Assembly (NCBI RefSeq): GCF_016862815.1
Contig: NZ_BONR01000001.1
Location: 806,001 to 870,000, forward strand
Source: Demequina activiva
GTDB taxonomy: Bacteria; Actinomycetota; Actinomycetes; Actinomycetales; Demequinaceae
Length of the DNA stretch: 64,000 bases
Direction of reading: 5' to 3'
The notes beneath the pieces are model-generated. The model ran no database searches and was not told the origin of the DNA. It saw only the letters and a list, made by a program, of their open reading frames with translations. Below are positions 51,526 to 64,000 of the stretch, in pieces. Positions within the stretch are counted from its first letter, which is position 1, and each line of letters starts with the position of its first letter. The translations under genes and the position numbers were made by a program.

Positions 51526-52581
51526 TTACTTCTGGGGCTGGTCGTCGGTGGAACCGGCGTCGTCGGAGGGGGCGGCTTCATCGCCGCCCTCCGATGAACC
51601 CGCCCTGGGGGCCTGCCCCGGAGGGTTCTTGCGCTTCGAGCGCGGCTGGTTCTTCTTGGGCTGCTGGCGCTGACCGCCGGACTTGGGGGCCTCGAGCTCG
51701 GTGACGTCCGTCCCGGTGCCCTCGATGGTCAGTCCCTTGCGCTTGGCCTTCTCCGCCTGGCGCAGCTTCAGCTGCTTCTCCGCCTCGGAGCCGGGAGTGG
51801 GGTTGCGCCGGATCACGTAGAACTGCTGACCCATGGTCCACAGGTTCGTGGTGGTCCAGTAGATGAGCACACCCACCGGGAAGTTGGGGCCGGTGATGAC
51901 GAAGATGAACGGCAGCGCGTACATGAGGATCTTCTGCTGCTGCGCCATGGGGCCCTCGAGCGCAGCCGCCGGCATGTTCTTCTGAGTGAGCTGGCGCTGC
52001 GTCAGGAAGGTGGTGGCGACCATCGCGATGATGAGGACTGCAGACACGATCTTGGCGGAGGCGCCCTCGGAGCGCAGGAAGGTCTCCGACAGCTGGGCAC
52101 CGAAGATGGTCGCGTCGTAGGCCTCACCGGCGAGCTCAGCGGTCAGAAGGCCGATGGGGTTGGCCTCGTCGGCCGGCCGGATGCGGTAGTTGAGCACCCT
52201 GAACAGCGCGAAGAAGATGGGGGCCTGCACGAGGATGGGGAGGCACGAGGCGAAGGGGTTCGTCTTGTGCTTGGAGTACAGCTCCATGGTCTCGCGGCTC
52301 ATCGCCTCGCGGGAAGCCTGGTCCTTCTTGCCCTTGTACTTGGCCTGGACGGCCTTCAGCTCGGGGGCGATCACCTGCATCGCTCGGGACGCCTTGATCT
52401 GCTTGACGAAGAGCGGGATCAGGATGATGCGGATCGTGACCACGAGACCCACGATCGACAGGGACCATGCCCAGCCCGAGTCGGACTCCATGCCCAGCGC
52501 AGTGAACAGCCAATGCCAGCCAACCATGATGTTGGCGACCACCCATTCGAGGGGGAAGAGGATCGTGTCGAGAAAGCCCAC
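51526..52581 (-). CDS. yidC: Membrane protein insertase YidC
   Basis: 351 residues of the short, Gram-positive-type YidC with about five membrane segments. The hydrophilic-groove segment SIVGLVVTIRIILIPLFVKQ holds the conserved Arg. The C-terminus is very basic and Pro/Gln-rich (QPKKNQPRSKRKNPP), as in forms that bind ribosomes. It inserts membrane proteins, alone or with SecYEG. It lies between yidD and jag. Confidence 0.95.
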   Translation of the reverse strand: MGFLDTILFPLEWVVANIMVGWHWLFTALGMESDSGWAWSLSIVGLVVTIRIILIPLFVKQIKASRAMQVIAPELKAVQAKYKGKKDQASREAMSRETMELYSKHKTNPFASCLPILVQAPIFFALFRVLNYRIRPADEANPIGLLTAELAGEAYDATIFGAQLSETFLRSEGASAKIVSAVLIIAMVATTFLTQRQLTQKNMPAAALEGPMAQQQKILMYALPFIFVITGPNFPVGVLIYWTTTNLWTMGQQFYVIRRNPTPGSEAEKQLKLRQAEKAKRKGLTIEGTGTDVTELEAPKSGGQRQQPKKNQPRSKRKNPPGQAPRAGSSEGGDEAAPSDDAGSTDDQPQK

Positions 52582-52589
52582 GTCGGTCC

Positions 52590-52910
52590 TTACGTAGAGA
52601 GGGCGGAGGCGGGCGCCTCCGTGGAGATTCGGGAGGAGCGGAACAGCGGCGCACCGCGCTCGGGCACGTCATCGACGCCACCGTTGCTCCACGGATTGCA
52701 GCGCAGCACTCGCCAGCCGGCGAGAGCGAAGCCCTTGATGGCGCCGTGGCGGCGCACCGCCTCGAGCCCGTAGTGCGAGCACGACGGGTAGTACTTGCAG
52801 CGGGGCCCCAGCAAGGGGGAGACGAGCAGCTGGTACGCGCGAATCAGGCCGATGAGCAGCAGCCGCGGCGCAGAGGCGATCGCGTGCACTGCCCGGCGCG
52901 CGGCGCTCAC
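52590..52910 (-). CDS. yidD: Membrane-protein-insertion efficiency factor YidD
   Basis: 106 residues. The conserved core [26 protein letters not shown] contains the cysteines and the family signature C-R-Y-x-P-S-C-S-x-Y. It helps YidC. It overlaps rnpA by 4 bp. Confidence 0.94.
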   Translation of the reverse strand: MSAARRAVHAIASAPRLLLIGLIRAYQLLVSPLLGPRCKYYPSCSHYGLEAVRRHGAIKGFALAGWRVLRCNPWSNGGVDDVPERGAPLFRSSRISTEAPASALST

Positions 52911-53254
52911 GCGAGTGCCGCCTTGCGACGGGCGGTGTCGACGGCGTCGGTGACGTCCGCGCGCAGGCGTGCGAAGTCGACCTCGGCGGAGCGAGGAAGG
53001 GCGCGGATCACCACCGCGGTTCCGTGGGGGAGGGTCGGCAGGAGCGCAGCCATGATCGCGCGCAGACGGCGCTTCACACGGTTGCGCATCACCGCACCTC
53101 CCACTGCCTTGGAAACAGCGAAACCGGCCATGCTCTCAGCATCGCCGGTTTGCACCACGTAGACGACTACGGTGGCCCGCCCGCTCCGAGATCCCTGACG
53201 CATGGCGGACCTGAAGTCCGCCGCGTCCGTCATCCGGGAGCGAGCCGGCAGCAC
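52907..53254 (-). CDS. rnpA: Ribonuclease P protein component
   Basis: 115 residues, beginning at GTG 53254 ([21 protein letters not shown]). The RNR motif region [15 protein letters not shown] is intact. It binds RNase P RNA to mature tRNA 5' ends. The start is 1 nt after the rpmH stop, so the two are translationally coupled. Longer upstream in-frame codons would run through rpmH and are rejected. Confidence 0.92.
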   Translation of the reverse strand: MLPARSRMTDAADFRSAMRQGSRSGRATVVVYVVQTGDAESMAGFAVSKAVGGAVMRNRVKRRLRAIMAALLPTLPHGTAVVIRALPRSAEVDFARLRADVTDAVDTARRKAALA

Positions 53255-53255
53255 C

Positions 53256-53393
53256 TTACGCCGACAGCTTGCCGCGGCCCTTGCGGCGGCGCGACGCGAG
53301 GATCGAGCGGCCGGCGCGGGTGCGCATGCGCAGGCGGAAGCCGTGCGTCTTGGCACGCTTGCGGTTGTTCGGCTGGTAGGTCCGCTTGCTCAC
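53256..53393 (-). CDS. rpmH: 50S ribosomal protein L34
   Basis: 45 residues beginning [19 protein letters not shown], with the L34 signature [22 protein letters not shown]. Start GTG 53393. It heads the rpmH-rnpA-yidD-yidC-jag-rsmG-parAB block. It is short enough to be missed by length cut-offs. Confidence 0.97.
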   Translation of the reverse strand: MSKRTYQPNNRKRAKTHGFRLRMRTRAGRSILASRRRKGRGKLSA

Positions 53394-53442
53394 GGGTCAC
53401 TCCACAGAAAGTCATTTTGGGTACGGTCAGAACAGCGCACTA

Positions 53443-53471
53443 ACGTTACGCGCGTGGGACCTCGCGGTCAA
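53443..53471 (-). promoter_or_regulatory. rpmH promoter
   Basis: On the minus strand TTGACC (-35, 53466-53471) and TAACGT (-10, 53443-53448) are separated by 17 bp. The -10 is 49 bp before the rpmH start. Confidence 0.6.
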
Positions 53472-53572
53472 ATCGCACGTCTCGCATTGGATGGGCGCTC
53501 CGAACAGGATAGGCTCGCCCATCACCGATGCACCACCCGGGAGCGACACGCCGCTGCGGTGGTAACGAACTG

Positions 53573-53613
53573 ATGACACTGTCTCAACCGGCTGTGTAGA
53601 ACTATGTGGAGAA
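53573..53613 (+). promoter_or_regulatory. dnaA promoter with DnaA-box-like site
   Basis: ATGACA (53573-53578) and TAGAAC (53597-53602) are spaced by 18 bp. TGTGGAGAA (53605-53613, complement TTCTCCACA, one mismatch from the consensus) lies directly downstream, so DnaA autoregulation is possible. A good ribosome site GAGGAGG precedes the start. Confidence 0.45.
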
Positions 53614-53631
53614 CGCCGCAGAGGAGGGTCG

Positions 53632-55029
53632 ATGGCTGCCGAGACAGGCACCGAGACGATGGACGACGTGTGGACCAGAACCCTCGCCGTCCTCCGCGCG
53701 GATGACGCCGTCACCGCACAGCACCGCAGCTTCATCCGTCTGATCAAGCCTCTCGCGATCGTCGAGGACAACGTGTTCCTCGCGGTGCGCGAGGACTTCA
53801 CCAAGAACTACGTCGAGACCACGATCCGCACGCTCATCACGCGAGCGCTGTCCCAGGTGCTGGGGCGCGAGGTCCGCATCGCGGTCACCGTCGACTCGTC
53901 GGTGAACTCGCCCGAGCCCAGCGACTCACTCGACGATGACTTCGAGACCGCCCCGGTGCAGCGACGGCCTCAGGCCCCGCCGCCGGCGACCTACGAGGAT
54001 CCGCACCTCAACCCGCGGTACACCTTCGACACCTTCGTCATCGGTGCATCGAACAGGTTCGCCCATGCGGCGGCGCTGGCCGTCGCCGAGTCGCCCGGCA
54101 AGACGTACAACCCGCTCTTCATCTACGGGGACTCGGGGCTCGGCAAGACGCACCTGCTGCACGCGATCGGTCACTACACGCGCCACCTGAAGCCGCAGAC
54201 CCGCGTGCGCTACGTGAACTCGGAGGAGTTCACCAACGACTTCATCAACTCGATTCGTGACGATCAGTCGCTGAGCTTCAAGCGCCAGTACCGCGAGGTC
54301 GACGTGCTGCTCATCGACGACATCCAGTTCCTGCAGGGCAAGGAGCAGACGCTCGAGGAGTTCTTCCACACCTTCAACGCGCTGCACAACGCCGGCAAGC
54401 ACGTGGTGATCACCTCGGATGTGAGCCCACGCAACCTCGACGGCATCGAGGAGCGCATGCGCACCCGCTTCGAGTGGGGCCTGATGACGGACGTGCAGCC
54501 GCCTGACCTCGAGACGCGCATCGCGATCCTGCGCAAGAAGGCGGCCGCGGATGACGTCCAGGCGCCGTCCGATGTGCTGGAGTACATCGCCTCGAACATC
54601 ACCAGCAACATCCGCGAGCTCGAGGGCGCGCTCATCCGCGTCACGGCGTTCGCCGCGCTCAACAAGCAGCCGGTCGACCTCAGCCTCGCCCAGGTGGTCC
54701 TCAAGGACCTCATCTCCGACGACGACTCGGAGATCACCGCATCGGCGATCATCGGCACCACCGCCGACTACTTCGGCATCTCGATGGAGGAGCTGACGGG
54801 CACCAGCCGCAGCCGGGTCTACGTCACCGCCCGCCAGATCGCGATGTACCTGTGCCGCCAGCTGACGGACCTCTCGCTGCCCAAGATCGGCGAGCACTTT
54901 GGCGGCAAGGACCACACCACGGTCATGTACGCGGTCAAGAAGGTCGAGGACCAGATCGCTCAGCGCCGCCAGATGTACAACCAGGTCAACGAGATCCACG
55001 CGCGCATCAAGCAGCAGTCGCGCGGCTGA
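53632..55029 (+). CDS. dnaA: Chromosomal replication initiator protein DnaA
   Basis: 465 residues. Domain I is at residues 1-90, a short acidic/Pro-rich domain II about 95-125, and domain III holds Walker [10 protein letters not shown] near residue 166, Walker [10 protein letters not shown] and the arginine-finger stretch [10 protein letters not shown]. Domain IV has the DnaA signature [17 protein letters not shown]. It is upstream of dnaN across the putative oriC. Confidence 0.97.
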   Translation: MAAETGTETMDDVWTRTLAVLRADDAVTAQHRSFIRLIKPLAIVEDNVFLAVREDFTKNYVETTIRTLITRALSQVLGREVRIAVTVDSSVNSPEPSDSLDDDFETAPVQRRPQAPPPATYEDPHLNPRYTFDTFVIGASNRFAHAAALAVAESPGKTYNPLFIYGDSGLGKTHLLHAIGHYTRHLKPQTRVRYVNSEEFTNDFINSIRDDQSLSFKRQYREVDVLLIDDIQFLQGKEQTLEEFFHTFNALHNAGKHVVITSDVSPRNLDGIEERMRTRFEWGLMTDVQPPDLETRIAILRKKAAADDVQAPSDVLEYIASNITSNIRELEGALIRVTAFAALNKQPVDLSLAQVVLKDLISDDDSEITASAIIGTTADYFGISMEELTGTSRSRVYVTARQIAMYLCRQLTDLSLPKIGEHFGGKDHTTVMYAVKKVEDQIAQRRQMYNQVNEIHARIKQQSRG

Positions 55030-55423
55030 CCGCTCTGCCCCCTCCTCACGCACCACCACTGTGTCGCTCACAGCTGTGGATAAACCTGTGAATTGCCGTG
55101 GACAGAGGGCTCATCCACAGGGACGGAGCTGTGGGCAATCGTGGACGGGCTGTGCATGACACGGCCTCGTCCACGGGCACCCTGGTCGAATCACACGTTC
55201 CGTCCCGAGCTTTCTCACAGGCAAGAGTGGGGAAATAGCAGGAACTCTTGTGGTTCTCCCCAGTTTCCACGGTGCCTATGACGACTACCTACTCTTGTCA
55301 TTCAGCATCAAGCCCGATGGACCTTCATGACGTTTCGACCTCGATCAGGCGCTGGCGCGCCAACGCCCTTCCGCTGCCGTGGCGTTGGCGTAGTCTGTGC
55401 GACAGAACCTGAGGAGCAGTTCC
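55030..55423. other. oriC candidate, dnaA-dnaN intergenic region (394 bp)
   Basis: DnaA-box-like sequences run from 55075 to about 55175: TGTGGATAA (55075-55083, complement of TTATCCACA), CGTGGACAG, TCATCCACA (55111-55119), TGTGGGCAA (55130-55138), CGTGGACGG. A somewhat AT-richer stretch follows (about 55225-55330). This is the standard actinobacterial oriC position. Confidence 0.8.
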
Positions 55424-56551
55424 ATGAAATTCACCGTCGATCGCGACGTGCTGGCTGACGCCGTCGCATGGACCTCGCGCGCCGTCCCGGCGCGCCCGCC
55501 CGTTCCCGTCCTCGCCGGAGTGCGCATCACGGCGCAGTCCTCGGGGGAGGTGGCGCTGGCCAGCTTCGACTACGAGGTCTCCGCTCGAGGCACCTTCTCC
55601 GCTGACGTGGACCAGGCCGGCGAGGTGCTCGTCTCGGGCCGTCTTCTCAAGGAGATCGCGAACGCCCTGCCGCACAAGCCCGTGGACTTCGCACTCGAGG
55701 GAACCAAGGTGTCCGTCACGTGCGGTGCGTCGCGCTTCACCCTGGCGACCATGCCCGTCGATCAGTACCCCGCGCTCCCGGAGCTGCCGGCCCAGTCCGG
55801 CACCATCGACGGGTCCGAGTTCCAGCGCGCCGTCGGTCAGGTGACGGTCGCGGCCTCGCGCGACGAGACCCTTCCCATCCTCACCGGCGTGAGGATGGAG
55901 ATCGAGGGCTCGAGCATCTCGCTGCTCGCCACGGACCGCTACCGGCTCGCGCTGCGTGAGCTGTCCTGGAAGCCGTCATCCTCGGACGCATCGGCCGTCG
56001 CGCTGGTGCGAGCTCGTACGCTCAACGACACCGCGAAGGCGCTGGGCGCCGGTGATGTCACCGTCGCGCTCAGCTCGGGTCAAGGCGTGGACCTGGTGGG
56101 CTTCGAGGCGGGCGGTCTCACCACCACGTCGCTGCTCATGGACGGCGACTATCCGCAGGTGCGTCGGCTGTTCCCGGAGGAGAGCCCCGTCACGGCCGTG
56201 GTGAAGACAACGGAGCTCATCGAGGCCACGCGCCGCGTGTCCCTGGTCGCGGAGCGCAACTCGTCGGTGCGACTGGCGTTCTCCGAGGGTGAGCTCACGC
56301 TCGACGCCGGCCAGAGCGACGATGCCCAGGCGTCCGAGGCCATCGAGTGCGTGCTGAACGGTGACGCGATCACCGTCGCCTTCAACCCGCAGTACCTGCT
56401 CGACGGCCTCGGCGCGTTGTCGAGCGAGTACGTGCAGCTGGGCTTCACGCAGGAGACCAAGCCGGTCGAGTTCGTGGGGATCGACAAGCCCGGCGGCGAT
56501 GTGGTGGCCGACTTCCGCTACCTGCTGGTGCCCATCCGCATCCAGTCCTAG
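55424..56551 (+). CDS. dnaN: DNA polymerase III beta sliding clamp
   Basis: 375 residues with three repeated clamp domains. It starts MKFTVDRDVLADAVAW after GAGGAG and ends VADFRYLLVPIRIQS, the usual C-terminus (PMRI/PIRI). It tethers the polymerase to DNA. It lies 8 bp before recF. Confidence 0.97.
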   Translation: MKFTVDRDVLADAVAWTSRAVPARPPVPVLAGVRITAQSSGEVALASFDYEVSARGTFSADVDQAGEVLVSGRLLKEIANALPHKPVDFALEGTKVSVTCGASRFTLATMPVDQYPALPELPAQSGTIDGSEFQRAVGQVTVAASRDETLPILTGVRMEIEGSSISLLATDRYRLALRELSWKPSSSDASAVALVRARTLNDTAKALGAGDVTVALSSGQGVDLVGFEAGGLTTTSLLMDGDYPQVRRLFPEESPVTAVVKTTELIEATRRVSLVAERNSSVRLAFSEGELTLDAGQSDDAQASEAIECVLNGDAITVAFNPQYLLDGLGALSSEYVQLGFTQETKPVEFVGIDKPGGDVVADFRYLLVPIRIQS

Positions 56552-56559
56552 TCCGGCCG

Positions 56560-57714
56560 ATGCGCGTCACCCACCTGCATCTGGTCGACTTCCGCTCGTA
56601 CTCCGATCAAGAGATCGAGTTCGGGCCCAGGGTCACCACCCTTGTGGGGCGCAACGGTCAGGGCAAGACCAACGTGGTCGAGGCCGTCCGGTACCTGTCG
56701 ACGCTGTCCTCGCACCGCGTCGCGGCAGACGCCCCGCTCATCAGGCAGGGAGCAGAGCGGGCGGTGGTGCGCGCGCGGGTCGAGAAGTCCGGCCGCTCCC
56801 TGGCGATCGAGGTCTCGCTCAACCCTGGCAAGGCCAACACCGCACGCATCGGACGTTCCGCTGCCAAGCCTCGCGACCTGCTGGGCGCGCTGCGCACGGT
56901 GGTCTTCGCTCCGGAGGACCTCGCTCTGGTCAAGGGCGACCCGGCCGGAAGGCGGTCGTTCATGGACGAGCTGTGCGTCGCGTTGCAGCCCGCGCTCGCC
57001 GGCGACCTCGCGGACTACGACCGCGTGCTGCGCCAGCGATCCTCGATGATCAAGACCGCGAAGAACGCCCGCGGCGACCTCACGATGCTCGACATCTGGG
57101 ACGAGAAGCTGGCCGGACTGGGAGGCCGCCTGCTCGCCGCCCGACTGCGCGCGGTGCGGGCTCTCGGACCGCATGTGACCGAGGCCTACGCGGCCGTCGC
57201 CCCGGACGGCGGCGAATGCTCGGTGTCGTATGCGACGTCGCTGAGCTCGCACGAGGAGTGGGACGAGACGGCCGATGCGGCGGCGCTGTCGATGATGATG
57301 CTTGAGCGCTTGCAGGAGGTCAGGCCCAAGGAGCTCGACCGCGGCGTGACGCTGGCCGGACCTCACCGCGACGACCTCGACATCCACCTGGGAACGATGC
57401 CCGCCAAGGGGTATGCCAGCCACGGCGAGTCGTGGTCGTGCGCACTCGCGCTGCGACTGGGCACGTATGCGCTGCTCACCGACGAGGGCGGTCCGGATGG
57501 CGACGAGGACGGCGAGCCCGTGCTGATCCTGGACGATGTGTTCGCGGAGCTCGACTCAGGACGGCGCGCGGCTCTGGTCGAGCGCCTCGCGGACGCGAGC
57601 CAGGTGCTCATCACGGCAGCGGTCGCCGAGGACGTCCCGGAGGCGCTGCGCGGAAGGGTGCTCGTGGTGGCAGATGGCCAGGTCACGGGAGGCGAGGGCG
57701 GCGCGGATGACTGA
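56560..57714 (+). CDS. recF: DNA recombination/repair protein RecF
   Basis: 384 residues, SMC-like ATPase. Walker A GRNGQGKTN is near residue 32; the signature region LAGPHRDDLDI and the Walker B LILDDVFAELDSGRR are in the C-terminal half. It helps load RecA at gaps. The start codon lies inside a 9-mer copy (56555-56563). It overlaps the DUF721 gene by 8 bp. Confidence 0.96.
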   Translation: MRVTHLHLVDFRSYSDQEIEFGPRVTTLVGRNGQGKTNVVEAVRYLSTLSSHRVAADAPLIRQGAERAVVRARVEKSGRSLAIEVSLNPGKANTARIGRSAAKPRDLLGALRTVVFAPEDLALVKGDPAGRRSFMDELCVALQPALAGDLADYDRVLRQRSSMIKTAKNARGDLTMLDIWDEKLAGLGGRLLAARLRAVRALGPHVTEAYAAVAPDGGECSVSYATSLSSHEEWDETADAAALSMMMLERLQEVRPKELDRGVTLAGPHRDDLDIHLGTMPAKGYASHGESWSCALALRLGTYALLTDEGGPDGDEDGEPVLILDDVFAELDSGRRAALVERLADASQVLITAAVAEDVPEALRGRVLVVADGQVTGGEGGADD

Positions 57715-58225
57715 CGACGAGCCCACTCGCTCAGCGCAGGACCTCGCGCGTGAGGCGATGGAGCGAGCCCGCGCATCGGCCCGTCAGCGCGGCGCCTCCC
57801 GGACCACGCCCAAGGCCGGTCGCCGCCAGCGCGAGGACAAGCGACGTCAGTCGCAGCCGTACTCGAACGGGCGCGATCCCGCGGCGATGTCGGAGGCGGT
57901 CGACGCGCTTCTGCGGCGCATGGGCTGGACCGAGCAGATCGAGGTCTCGGGCGTCACCGGCCGTTGGCGCGAGGTCGTGGGCGACCAGATCGCGGATCAC
58001 TGCGAGCCGGTCACCTTCGAGGAGGGCGTCCTCACCGTCAAGGCGAGCTCCACCGCGTGGGCGACGCAGCTGCGCATCATGTCCGGACAGATCCGCCACC
58101 GCATCAACGAGGAGTTCGGACGGGACATCGTGCGCGAGCTCACGGTGCTGGGCCCCACCGCGCGCACCTGGCAGCGCGGCCAACGACGGGTGCCCGGTCG
58201 AGGTCCGCGGGACACCTATGGGTGA
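57707..58225 (+). CDS. DUF721 (DciA-like) protein
   Basis: 172 residues. An N-terminal basic, disordered part of about 60 residues, then the DUF721 KH-like core (LLRRMGWTEQIEVSGVTGRWREVVGDQIADHCEP). Members include DciA, the helicase operator or loader that acts with DnaB in bacteria lacking DnaC. Its position between recF and gyrB is conserved in actinobacteria. It overlaps recF by 8 bp and the next gene by 8 bp. Confidence 0.85.
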   Translation: MTDDEPTRSAQDLAREAMERARASARQRGASRTTPKAGRRQREDKRRQSQPYSNGRDPAAMSEAVDALLRRMGWTEQIEVSGVTGRWREVVGDQIADHCEPVTFEEGVLTVKASSTAWATQLRIMSGQIRHRINEEFGRDIVRELTVLGPTARTWQRGQRRVPGRGPRDTYG

Positions 58226-59015
58226 CGCGGTGTGGGTCGAGGGAGCTCAGATCGCGAGGGGAGCCACGGCGGTCGTCACGTACGGCGCTCCGGGAACTGT
58301 CGTGAAGACGTTGCTGCCGGGAGTGCCGAGCATCGTGGTGACTCTGGAGGCAGACGCTCTCCGCGCTGCTCGAACCGGCGGACTCCCCGTCCCCGAGCTG
58401 CTCGGCACGGATGTCGAGGGGCAGCCGCCGTCCCTCACTCTCGCCTACGTCGATGGTCCCGAGCTCGGGACGATGCTGGAGACCCGTGGTGCGGAATGGA
58501 TCGGACGAGAGCTCGCGGAGATTCAGCATCAGATCCGTAGCGTGAAGGCGCCACCGCCACTCATCGGACTCCAGACGTACCTGCTCGAGGTGATTGCCCG
58601 AGGGCCACTGGACGGGCGCGTGCGCCACGCAGTGCTCGATCGCATCTCCGCCCTTCCGGGTGGCACCGCGTTGTGCCACCTCGACCTCCACCCTCGCAAT
58701 GTGATCTGGAACGGCACATCGACGGTGATCGACTGGAACAACGGCTCCCGCGGTGACCCCGCTGCCGACGTCGCACGCACGCGACTCCTGCTCCGATCGA
58801 TCATCCACTTCCTCCCGCGTCGCGAACGCAGCCACATGCGTCCCATCCTCATCGACGCGGAGACGTCCTTCGCCGCGGCGACGGAACGGCTCGCTCCCGG
58901 ACTTCTGGATGCCTCTCGCGCGTGGGAACCCGTGATCGCCGCGATGCGCTGGGGCGAGAGCCCCCCGGCTGCCGAGCGCCGCAGTCTCGAGCCCATTCTG
59001 GAGCAGATTCTCTGA
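58218..59015 (+). CDS. Phosphotransferase-family (APH-like) protein inserted before gyrB
   Basis: 265 residues. The catalytic loop CHLDLHPRNVIW has the H-x-D-x4-N form and VIDWNN the metal-binding D, so kinase activity is plausible. The N-terminal lobe has VVKTLLP with the ATP-binding Lys. The likely substrates are small hydroxylated compounds; aminoglycoside resistance cannot be inferred. It overlaps DUF721 by 8 bp, so it is part of the recF operon; the insertion between DUF721 and gyrB is unusual. ATG 58218 is the first codon of the homologous region. Confidence 0.75.
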   Translation: MGDAVWVEGAQIARGATAVVTYGAPGTVVKTLLPGVPSIVVTLEADALRAARTGGLPVPELLGTDVEGQPPSLTLAYVDGPELGTMLETRGAEWIGRELAEIQHQIRSVKAPPPLIGLQTYLLEVIARGPLDGRVRHAVLDRISALPGGTALCHLDLHPRNVIWNGTSTVIDWNNGSRGDPAADVARTRLLLRSIIHFLPRRERSHMRPILIDAETSFAAATERLAPGLLDASRAWEPVIAAMRWGESPPAAERRSLEPILEQIL

Positions 59016-59086
59016 CGGCTGCGAGCGCACCCGACGGTTTCTCCCCAAATACCCCTGAATCGCGCCAGATCGGCCCTAGAACCGAC

Positions 59087-59092
59087 TAGAAT
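59087..59092 (+). promoter_or_regulatory. Possible -10 box for gyrB-gyrA
   Basis: TAGAAT, 59 nt upstream of GTG 59152, in the 136-bp gap after the phosphotransferase gene. No convincing -35 at 16-18 bp. Confidence 0.4.
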
Positions 59093-59139
59093 GACGTGCA
59101 GTACACCGCGTCCCGTCCGAGGCCGCGAGAGTCCCGTGA

Positions 59140-63769
<4,630 letters not shown>

Positions 63770-63842
63770 GGCCTCGACGCCGGGTTCTCGCTCTACCATC
63801 GGCATGTCGGCAGCTGTGCCGAGACGCGGAGACGGGGCTCGA

Positions 63843-64000
63843 GTGGAGATCAGTGCGGCCGTGACCTGGGCGGTGGCAGCCCTGGGGTTCGTGGCGTTCC
63901 TGGCGAGCGCGGTCTGGTGGGTCTCCCGCTATGACCGGCCCCGACGCGCGCGCCGGACGGTGGTCGCGATCCTCGTGGCGCTCGGCATCGTGGTGCTGGT
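63843..64000 (+). CDS. Membrane protein, 3' end outside window
   Basis: Open from GTG 63843 to the window edge (about 52 codons): VTWAVAALGFVAFLASAVWW, then an Arg-rich turn (YDRPRRARRTVV) and a second hydrophobic stretch. ATG 63804 in the same frame, preceded by TACCAT, is an alternative start. The family cannot be recognised; in many actinobacteria a DUF3566 membrane protein follows gyrA, but this is not shown here. Confidence 0.5.
   Translation, partial: MEISAAVTWAVAALGFVAFLASAVWWVSRYDRPRRARRTVVAILVALGIVVL

Noticed and set aside
58218-59015. Aminoglycoside-resistance gene
   Set aside because: The family is broad and most members phosphorylate unrelated metabolites; nothing in the sequence points to resistance.

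Overview
The window is high-GC DNA (roughly 70% by eye) from an actinobacterium, most likely order Micrococcales. The evidence is the conserved origin-region order rpmH-rnpA-yidD-yidC-jag-rsmG-parA-parB on one side and dnaA-dnaN-recF-DUF721-gyrB-gyrA on the other, frequent GTG/TTG starts, -10 boxes of the TAnnnT type placed about 6-7 nt before start codons, and typical actinobacterial families (PadR-ino1 pair, DUF6049-murJ-pseudokinase cluster, FemX-type transferase). The genus cannot be fixed from sequence reading alone.

Layout. 1-16 kb: 3'-truncated 2-oxo acid dehydrogenase E1 alpha gene, a Wzm/Wzt-type ABC exporter, a HisC-like aminotransferase, a WXG-like/hydrolase pair, purB, a MOSC protein, an ECF sigma/membrane-sensor pair, a CPBP protease, a large flippase-like protein with a degenerate kinase domain, and two sugar-epimerase-like genes. 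16-20 kb: a His-rich AztD-like zinc lipoprotein behind a Zur-box-like site, CcdA, and two thioredoxin-fold lipoproteins, which together look like an extracytoplasmic thiol/metal module. 20-24 kb: dnaB and rplI-rpsR-ssb-rpsF. 24-29 kb: FemX-like transferase, bifunctional PBP, padR-ino1. 29-36 kb: a second ECF sigma/sensor pair, small metabolic and membrane genes, an MFS transporter and an AbiEi/DUF559 protein flanked by inverted copies of a short repeat. 36-48 kb: pcnA, Nudix, DUF6049, murJ, a separate pseudokinase gene, a fused trxB-trxA, an aminotransferase and a D-Ala-D-Ala ligase-like gene. 48-64 kb: parABS (three perfect parS sites), rsmG, jag, yidC, yidD, rnpA, rpmH, oriC, dnaA, dnaN, recF, DUF721, an unexpected phosphotransferase, gyrB, gyrA and the start of a membrane protein.

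Working together. The right half is the replication, segregation and cell-envelope core: DnaA/DnaN/RecF/GyrAB at oriC, ParA/ParB/parS beside it, the RNase P-YidC secretion block, and the MurJ and pseudokinase genes for lipid II flipping. DnaA boxes occur not only at oriC but also in the parA-rsmG gap and as a cluster upstream of dnaB, suggesting wider DnaA control.

The most striking non-gene signal is a 9-mer, GCATCGGCC, found 36 times by eye (18 per strand, about one per 1.8 kb, against about 2 expected by chance). It is over-represented between genes, nearly always reads as Ala-Ser-Ala or Ala-Asp-Ala inside genes, and is absent from the 11.8 kb around parS/oriC. Two families of short intergenic repeats (inverted arms around 21.8 and 24.8 kb; paired direct half-sites around 35.1, 36.2 and 38.4 kb) are also present.
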